Origin: Deroplatys truncata
Lineage: Eukaryota > Arthropoda > Insecta > Mantodea > Mantidae
Direction of reading: 5' to 3'
DNA length: 64,000 nt
Assembly: GCA_030765065.1 (NCBI GenBank)
Contig: CM060975.1
Span: 260,719,816 to 260,783,815, forward strand
The notes beneath the pieces were generated by a model. The model was not told where the DNA came from. It did no database searches and worked only from the letters and a program-made list of their open reading frames with translations. The position numbers and the translations under genes are program-made. Below are positions 57,720 through 64,000 of the stretch, piece by piece. How positions within the stretch are numbered: position 1 is the first letter of the stretch; each line of letters starts with the position of its first letter.

Positions 57720-58150
57720 TAGATTTGATTTATCATACAAATTATCTTAAATCTATAGTATTTTAATCAAAATTGTTAATCTGTTTTTTAAAAAAAAGTC
57801 AATAATAATGCAACTTTCTGTACGTAAAGTGTAGTTTGGGCTGGGAGAACTTTCTATAAACTCTTCATATTGTATCTTTGGTAGAAGCTGAACTTAATCA
57901 TCGAGTTTGATATTTAGGTGACTTTTATATCTTTAGTTATCCTCCTCTCTCCCTCCCCCCTCTCTCTCCCTCCCCCCTCTCTCTCTCTCCCTCTCTCTCT
58001 ATCTCACACACGGATCTGCTTCAAAAAATCTTGTTTTCCTCAGGAGGTCTCAAAGCGTTTTTTTCCGGGGAAATCTGGATATTTAATTCTAGGGTGAAAC
58101 GGAATGCCTCCTCTACCTATCTAGGTACTAGAGAAAGTAATATCAATTCT
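57720..58150 (+). repeat. Family H repeat, forward copy, right of Tc1
   Basis: It resumes with TTATCATACAAATTATCTTA and ATTTTAATCAAAATTGTTAA, then ATCGAGTTTGATATTTAGG, a (CT)n tract (57945-58005), GGTCTCAAAGCG, and ends in the hairpin CCTCCTCTACCTATCTAGG / TACTAGAGAAAGTA near 58106-58140. Confidence 0.75.
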
Positions 58151-58159
58151 CTCACCCCT

Positions 58160-58525
58160 AAACCTCTGCATACTTATTCAATTATATGTTAATACTGTTC
58201 ACTGTAGAACAGTGTAAATTGATCTATAATTCAATTATTCTTGATTAAAGTTTGTTTCTCATCCATTTAAATTATTATTATTATTAATAGTATTATTATT
58301 TGGACATTAAAACGAAGGCTTTGAAGAACTGCAAAAATTCATATCGTGGAAGTATCTGTATTTTTGTTTGAGTGCTTAGGGAAAATTGCTGTCCTATGCC
58401 TGCAGTAACTTTTCCTTGTTTTAATTATTGTAAATATTCCTAACGTCATTTAAAGTGTTCATAACGTGACGGCTATTTTATTGGTTTTAATACAAGTGAA
58501 AGGCAGCCCTTCACCCATTTTATTT
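58160..58525. other. AT-rich non-coding stretch
   Basis: Nothing is recognised. There is an ATTATTATTA run near 58268-58300. Confidence 0.4.
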
Positions 58526-58527
58526 TA

Positions 58528-58695
58528 TATATATGGTGGACCATTTATGTTGAGACTGTACAATATCTCCAAAACTAAGCGTTGTAGAAAGAAATGTGTT
58601 GAATAAAAGTTGCTTGATATTATGGGGGAAAGTAAATGCTATTACTCGTGTTTTGTTAGGAGAAAGCTATGATTGTCATCTTAGGGTCAGTTAGG
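58528..58695 (+). mobile_element. M1 MITE, single arm
   Basis: GGTGGACCATTTATGTTGAG, ACTGTACAATATCTCCAAAA, GCGTTGTAGAAAGAAATG, GTTGCTTGATATTATGGGGG and TCGTGTTTTGTTAGGAG match an arm of the 2261-2605 MITE closely. The second arm is missing. Confidence 0.75.
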
Positions 58696-58772
58696 CATAC
58701 CATATAATAAGAATTCATGTTTAAACATGCTATTATAGGCAGATGATGTTGCAATACTACAGAGTAGCGAAT

Positions 58773-59050
58773 TAAATTGAGTTTTATTTATGGACGCTCT
58801 TTAACTACTATGGTTCTTAGCGTCCCATTCTATATTGGGCGGGAAACACCGGTAATTTTGCTCAAAGGCCTCTTTATCAGGCTTGAGTTTCTTTTACGTG
58901 CCGTAAATCTAGGACACGGGACCACCGGCTTTACTTCCCTTCCGAAGGAAGCCATACTAAGGATTTTTACGCCCGAAAAAATCCATCACCCTCCCGAGTT
59001 TGAACCCGCGACCTTGGGAACTAGAGGTTAGCACGGTACCACAAGTCCTA
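58773..59050 (-). repeat. S1 tRNA-derived SINE, full length
   Basis: The body is well preserved (TTTATGGACGCTCTTTAACT, AGCGTCCCATTCTATATTGG, CTTCCCTTCCGAAGGAAGCC). The minus-strand head has a B box GGGTTCAAACTC near 59006-58995. Confidence 0.8.
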
Positions 59051-59089
59051 CAGCACTCTGTTTAAACATTTTACCAACTAGGCAATAAA

Positions 59090-59280
59090 TATAAGTGAAA
59101 TATTTCCATAAAAGACAAAACTAATGGTACGCAAAATAAAATATCCATTGAGAACAGAAACATGTATTGGAAATAATGTCCTGGAACAAGTCATACATTT
59201 TAATTACTTGGGTTGTGACTTAAGTATGGATGTCGATAGAGACAAGAGAAAGTAAGATAAATGAGTGTCAACAAATGTGT
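59090..59280 (-). other. LINE remnant flank (sense is plus; see 59090-60190)
   Basis: No minus-strand gene is present. The plus-strand sequence here belongs to the LINE pseudogene described in the next entry. No other signal was found. Confidence 0.2.
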
Positions 59281-59460
59281 GGACACCGAGCGGGATGGCT
59301 CAGGCGTTAAAATCTGTGGACTGCATTCGGAAGGTCCCGGGTTCAAATCCAGTGGGCCGCCTAATCTGTCTGAGGTTTTTTCAGTGGTTTTCCTCAGTCC
59401 CCAAGGTAAATACCGGATTGGATATTTAATACCACGACCCAACGTTCCGTCTTAAGTCTA
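59281..59460 (+). repeat. S2 tRNA-derived SINE inserted in LINE
   Basis: ACCGAGCGGGATGGCTCAGG starts the head (A box near 59294) and CGGGTTCAAATCC is the B box (59338-59350). A short body with GAGGTTTTTTCAGTGGTTTT follows. The opposing 80- and 64-codon frames here are by-products. Confidence 0.8.
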
Positions 59461-59528
59461 GAACCATAGTAGAATGAAAAATAAGTGGTAATGGCGAATA
59501 CTATGCCATCTATCCACAGACAATGTAA

Positions 59529-59720
59529 GCAGTTAGACTGGACGGCACCCTAATGGCGTCTGCACGGCATGAAGCTAGGGTTACAGGGATGAGACCTTGA
59601 AGGCTAACTGTACGCCTTTCTGTTTGAGGGCGGCGGTTAGACTGGACGCCACCCTAATGACATCTGCACAGCATGAAGCTGGGGTTACAGGGGTGAGACC
59701 TAGAAGGCTAACTGTCCGCC
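59529..59720. repeat. Duplicated 88-bp unit, period 104
   Basis: 59529-59616 and 59633-59720 are about 90% alike by eye (GC(A/G)GTTAGACTGGACG ... GGCTAACTGT(A/C)CGCC), separated by 16 bp. The start GGCGGTTAG and end CTAACTGTCCGCC of the second unit are near-inverted. Confidence 0.8.
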
Positions 59721-60199
59721 ACATATCGTTCTAAGAGATATGACGTCGCGAGTTAAATCGACGGAAGATATAATAGAATAATAAAAAAAAATGAGTGAAG
59801 CTATTTTCTACAAAATAAGACAATGAAAGAAACAAAACTTAGGTTCCATGGGCGGTCCCTGTGCCCATGTATGGCAGCAAATCGTGGATAATAAAATGAG
59901 AAAAGTAAAACTTGGACAGCAGCAATGAGATTTTTACGTAGAACGAAAGGATGTAGTAGACTAATAAGAGGCGAATATTTATAAATTATATATAAAATTT
60001 AAGAAAATAAACATAATTGGGAAGACCACATGTGCGACACGAGTGAAGCAAGAATACCACTTTTAATTAATAAATGTAAACCCTTAGAAACAATAGACTC
60101 ATCAGAAGAACATGGGAGTAAAGTGAAGAATGCGAAGACTGAACAAGTGGAATTGCTAATCCTTGAAGTGAACAAGAATAAAAGTGACTCGTTTCTGTG

Positions 60200-61755
60200 A
60201 GAAAAATGGTCCTAGGGGCTAGTCACCTTTCTGTACCATCTATTTTGTTTGTTTTACCTTCTGCGCTGCTATGTATTTTGGTAGTGAAACAAACTGGTAT
60301 TTGGCAGCGAGTGATAAAAATCAGGAAAAGACCATATCGGGATTGATCTGTATTGGATCCTGGGACCTCCTAAATGCGAGAAGCTTCCGCTGGATCATCT
60401 CACTCGATTCTTTCGGATTAGAATTTCTAAAGTTTGGCTCCATTTTCTCAAAAAAATCATCTACAATAATACTGCTGCTTATAAAGTTCTGACTTGAAGC
60501 TTTGAAGTAAGAGCTTCAGAAATCGTCAAATGGTACTTTCCACAATAGCACATTTGAATTTTCGCGAAAACTTACTTTAGGGGACAATCTGGTATAAAAC
60601 GGGCTTTCTTCCCCCCCAAAAAAAAAGAAAAAAAAGAATGAAAGTTTTAGGTTAAACTGCATTTGCTATGATATATTGTGGTATAGGTTTAATTGTTATA
60701 GAATGATTAGTTTTGTAATAAAAATTACTTCTTATGTTTCCTTTTAAATAATTGGAAAGTAATAAAAGGTACACTTTTTGCAATTCGGGATTAAAATAGA
60801 GGCTGAAATTTGGTATAATAGTTATTCTATTCCTATGCAATAAAACTGTGTGCTTGTTTTCCAAAGTATTGACATTTACTGGAAATATGATTTTTTTGTA
60901 TTTAGAAAATAAAACAAAAGACAATACTGAGCAGTTCAAAGAAAGAAAGAAAGAAAGAAAGAAAAAAACGTATACTTGTATACGTATGAGGGTAATCAAC
61001 AAATAAATGCAACATTTTTAAACAAGTTTACTAGCCCTGAAAATTTAAGCCTGTTTCGTTAATATTTACTGCAAAAAATCTACCTCAAATAACAAAAATT
61101 GCTATATGGAGAAAAAGCTACGAGAAAAATAACATTTTTTGCCACTTTGGTACCAGAATGTCCCTTTAAAAAAGAATAATGCTTACTATTGTATCCGTGT
61201 TTCATCTCGATTTTTTTGTTTTATGCAGCCTTAATCAATTTAAGTGAATTAATTGTTAGCGAAGGAAGAGCAATGAAAGCCAGTTAGGGCACTAAATAAA
61301 TTAGGAGCAAGTGTAGTGCTGACGGAGAAGTGCATGAGGAACACCTTGGCTTTACCTGAAGCATTCTGAGCAAGGCTCTTGAAGCTGAGCACCAATCAAC
61401 TGTAACCTAATTAGCCTAATACAATTTAACTACATGTATTTGCATACGGGCTATTAGATACAACTGCAAGCTTGAGTAATTAGCGCGTTCTGATTCATGA
61501 ACTTAAAGCTCCTGACGCAACCTGTAATGAATTCCCTCTCAGGAATGAGCACCTACAAGGTAATACTTGCAAACAAACATTAGGAAAAAAACAGTCTTAG
61601 CTAAATGCCTAATATAACAAACAAAGCAATTAATTAACAGAGCAAAAAGTAGGAGTTTCGTTTAAATTCTACTCATTAATGTATTTGTAAAAGTTTGCTA
61701 AAAACAAAAAAATCCTGTTTCTCTTAAAACACATAGCACCTAGGTGTAAAGTACA
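60200..61755. other. AT-rich stretch with (GAAA)n
   Basis: No gene is recognised. A (GAAA)n microsatellite lies at about 60940-60968 and a C8/A-rich homopolymer patch near 60610-60640. A 116-codon minus frame at 60652-61002 translates the microsatellite and is not a gene. Confidence 0.45.
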
Positions 61756-61759
61756 CGAA

Positions 61760-62575
61760 CTCACTGTACTTTTTACTTTCTCTACTACATATAGTAAGTA
61801 GGGGAAGTATTACACTCCATCCAAAATTTCGATATCGAAATTTCGTCATGTTTTGAGTCCCGTGAATCCAAAAAAAGTCATTTTTAGAAAACGTCCTTTT
61901 GTGTGTGTGTAACAACATAACCCCAAAATGAAAATATAAAACTTGGTAAGGATGCAACACGAAGATTTTCACGAAAATCCCCCACCCCAGACTATCCTTT
62001 ATACGGACAATTTTCAAAATTTTTTATTTTCTCAAAAATGACTAACTATTCGGATTAAAATATCATGGGTTTAAGATATTTTCATAAAAAATTAAATGTA
62101 TATCTTGAATTCTCTGGGAAGTCCCCAAAAACTTCATTCTAAATGGCTTTTGCTTAATTGGTAAATCGTAAGAGATAGACAAAAGTTTACTACAGAAAAA
62201 TTTACAACTTGTTAAAACACACAATTTATTATACATATTTTTTGTCGAGTGAACCATTTCCGAGATATTACTTGTTATTTGTTTGAATGTTCCATTACTT
62301 TTTCTAAAATGCGTGTTCGTTTATTCGTTTCTTTTAATGTTCTGGACATGCAAAGAAAATGTAATGCTCCAAATGGCAAGCAAGTCTTAAAAAATTTGAC
62401 TATCGCTTAAAGCCTGTCATATCCCCCTTGCCTCTACAAGAAAATTAGCAATAAGATGGCTTCAGCAAATGTTTATCTCGATTAACACGAAGTAGATGGA
62501 GAATAAGCGTTTGTAAAAATAGTTTGCACAAGAGCAGAGAAATCCATGCAAGTGCAACACAGTAGATTTTTATAG
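61760..62575 (-). repeat. Family H repeat, near-complete reverse copy
   Basis: The hairpin ACTTTCTCTACT / AGTAGGGGAAGT (61775-61808) starts it. The blocks then follow in order: CCAAAATTTCGATATCGAAA, TTTTGAGTCCCGTGAATCC, GGATGCAACACGAAGA, CCCCACCCCAGACTATCC, ATGTATATCTTGAATTCTCTG, CGTAAGAGATAGACAAAAG, AACCATTTCCGAGATATT, CTGGACATGCAAAG, TTTATCTCGATTAACACGAA, and the end AGAGCAGAGAAATCCATGCA. The length is about 0.81 kb. Confidence 0.82.
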
Positions 62576-62579
62576 TCTG

Positions 62580-63250
62580 TTATGATAACTTTGGAAATAT
62601 ACATCAACATATGTTTTCTTAATTAATAGGAGATGCCATAACTTTTGACAAAGGTGAAAACCTCAATCCTGCGTGTGAAAGGTTTGCTTTCTATATCGCT
62701 TGTGTAAGAAATATAGGAGTATTACATTTTATTAAAAAATATGTCATCAAAGTTCACCTGAAATTACGAAATTTGAAGTTCACTGAATTCATAAAGAACC
62801 TTTCAGAAACATGTGTATGCGTGTGAATTGGGCACATCATTATCTGAGTTTGCTTATCTCTTATTGACTATTCGGCACAGTAATACTTACTGCTATATGA
62901 GGTCCATATACGCTTAAAGAATCTAAAATGAATATGGTTATGTCGTTCAAAACAATCAGCTAATATATTTGTTAATGTCATGATCAATCTGTAACTTACA
63001 AGACATGTGTGTAACAAGGGGAGGTTTATCTCTCATATTTAAACTTCAGTCAAAGCAAGATCACCTGCTTTCATTTATCGCTGGACCACAGGAGTTCATT
63101 TATTGGCGAGAACTCAGTTTGTCAACCAGACTAGTATTCATAGAATATACGAAGTATATAAACCACAGCAGAGTAACCGTGTTCGGAGAAACCGGAAGGG
63201 AGAAATTTTTAATAATGGCACATAACAGAATCAAATGTCCAATAAAAATG
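62580..63250. other. AT-rich non-coding stretch
   Basis: An 86-codon plus frame (63005-63265) lacks a recognisable motif. Nothing else was seen. Confidence 0.35.
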
Positions 63251-63254
63251 AATG

Positions 63255-63900
63255 TTCGCTATTAATACTGTGACATATTGGTTAAGGTCCAAGGTTATCT
63301 GGAGATCGGCGCCGAGCGGTCAAAGTAAACAAGACAACTGCCGCTTTCCAGCGCGACACCGGGTGCGCTATTCTGATAACTTTCAGGAAGCTTTGTCTCC
63401 CCCTCCTCAGAAAATGTCTAAATAGTTCTAGAACGTTAGAACGTTCGAAATATTCTGTGAAAGATTCCACTGTTTGTACAAGCGAGCGTTCTCGCTCAGT
63501 CCAGTTCAGCTACGGATTAGTGCGTGTAGTTGCAATTCGTGTGCGACAGAGTGAATTTGAGTCAGTCAGTGTGCAAGCGAGTTAGCGACTGTGTTTCTGG
63601 TGTGACATCGAGCGATACTGAACGACCCGGTTACAGCTTCTGTAACGTAAGCGAGTGCTACGGCGGAGCGACGGTTGTGAAGGTCTTTTGTTCGAATCCT
63701 GAGTGAGGGAACCGTCCGGCGTGAGAAAGCTATGTCGCGAAGGGAGTGAAGTGGCAGGATTGAATTTGTTCACCACAGTGAAGTGCTAGTGACCTTAGCG
63801 AAATAGACTCCCAGTGAAGGTGAACCACATAAAAACGAAAGGGTGACAGTGAGAACGAGTGACATTTGAAGAACTTGACAAAGGCACAATATTATGTAAT
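63255..63900 (+). promoter_or_regulatory. CpG-rich promoter or LTR-like block at right edge
   Basis: Base composition changes sharply at about 63290 to CpG-rich. Within it, TTCTAGAACGTTAGAACG plus TTCGAA (63426-63449) resembles a run of heat-shock-element pentamers (alternating TTC and GAA). GCTCAGTCC (63494-63502) contains an arthropod-type initiator. The downstream 63500-63890 sequence is rich in GTGA/GAGT words, as in some long insect 5' leaders. TGTGACATATTGG at 63267 could be an LTR start. No long ORF follows before the edge. It may be the 5' end of a host gene or of an LTR element continuing past 64,000. Confidence 0.4.
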
Positions 63901-64000
63901 TTTTGTTTCCTTCACACTCTTCATCTGCTAATTTCTCATGGCGGTTTGAAAGTATAGCCTTGCTCTAGGAGCTATGCATGACACACGTTATGGTGAGAAG

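Larger units (their letters stand above)
59090..60190 (+). pseudogene. LINE reverse-transcriptase 3' part split by SINE
   Basis: Before the SINE the frame reads NNVLEQVIHFNYLGCDLSMD and VDRDKRESKINECQQMCG, a segment after the RT palm of many LINEs (EQV..F.YLG..L). After it, from about 59790, come AVPVPMYGSKSW, a TWTAAMRFLRRTKGCSRLIR stretch and HNWEDHM, the matching C-terminal thumb region (LLYGSE.W, AEMRFLRR..GY.R.D). Stops and shifts occur throughout. The S2 SINE (59281-59460) and a duplicated 88-bp unit interrupt it. The clade is uncertain. Confidence 0.72.

Noticed and set aside
60652-61002. 116-codon minus-strand frame
   Set aside because: It includes the (GAAA)n microsatellite read as F/S/L and AT-driven residues. 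No motif is present.
30100-62575. CRISPR-like reading of the many regularly repeated family H blocks
   Set aside because: The repeats are hundreds of bases long, irregularly spaced, in both orientations and in eukaryotic-type DNA. They are a dispersed transposon-like family, not a CRISPR array.

Overview
This window is AT-rich eukaryotic DNA that holds mobile-element debris. I find no complete host gene. The longest open frames are under 170 codons, and those I can interpret lie in transposon remnants or tRNA-derived repeats. Element content (Tc1/mariner and IS630-type transposases, Jockey/I-type LINEs, a Ty3/gypsy element, several tRNA-headed SINEs, a MITE) fits a large insect genome. A polyneopteran such as a cockroach, orthopteran or stick insect is my inference, with no diagnostic gene to confirm it.

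Layout. 1-6 kb: pieces of an abundant hairpin-ended repeat (called family H here), SINE copies (S1, S2), a long-armed palindromic MITE (M1) and a LINE RNase H tail (3.5-4.05 kb). 6.8-8 kb: decayed IS630/mariner transposase, minus strand. 9.3-13.5 kb: broken Ty3/gypsy gag-pol, minus strand, with recognisable zinc knuckle, protease, RT, RNase H and integrase, and a possible primer-binding site and 5' LTR up to 14.5 kb. 15.8-17.9 kb: S2 SINE, a diverged array of hairpin units, and an inverted pair of a third tRNA-derived repeat (S3). 18-21.5 kb: family H and S1 copies. 21.7-24 kb: an element with about 75-bp inverted ends around a dead DDE transposase. 25.8-27.3 kb: dead Jockey-like LINE with an exact 130-bp tandem duplication. 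29.8-46.7 kb: dense family H, one copy split by a probable solo LTR (31,083-32,222) and another by a second LTR candidate (43,952-44,647). 50-54.3 kb: three mariner/Tc1 fragments. 54.3-58.2 kb: a three-level nest, in which a 2-kb LINE-ended insert sits in a Tc1 transposase, which sits in a family H copy. 58.5-60.2 kb: MITE half, S1, and a LINE fragment split by S2. 61.8-62.6 kb: near-complete family H copy. 63.25-64 kb: CpG-rich, promoter- or LTR-like sequence running off the right edge.

Nothing here forms a functional pathway. The interest lies in the uncharacterised family H (about 0.8 kb, at least 15 pieces in both orientations, terminal hairpin plus a conserved internal palindrome) and in the nesting record. 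All family assignments come from reading translations and repeats by eye; no database search was possible.
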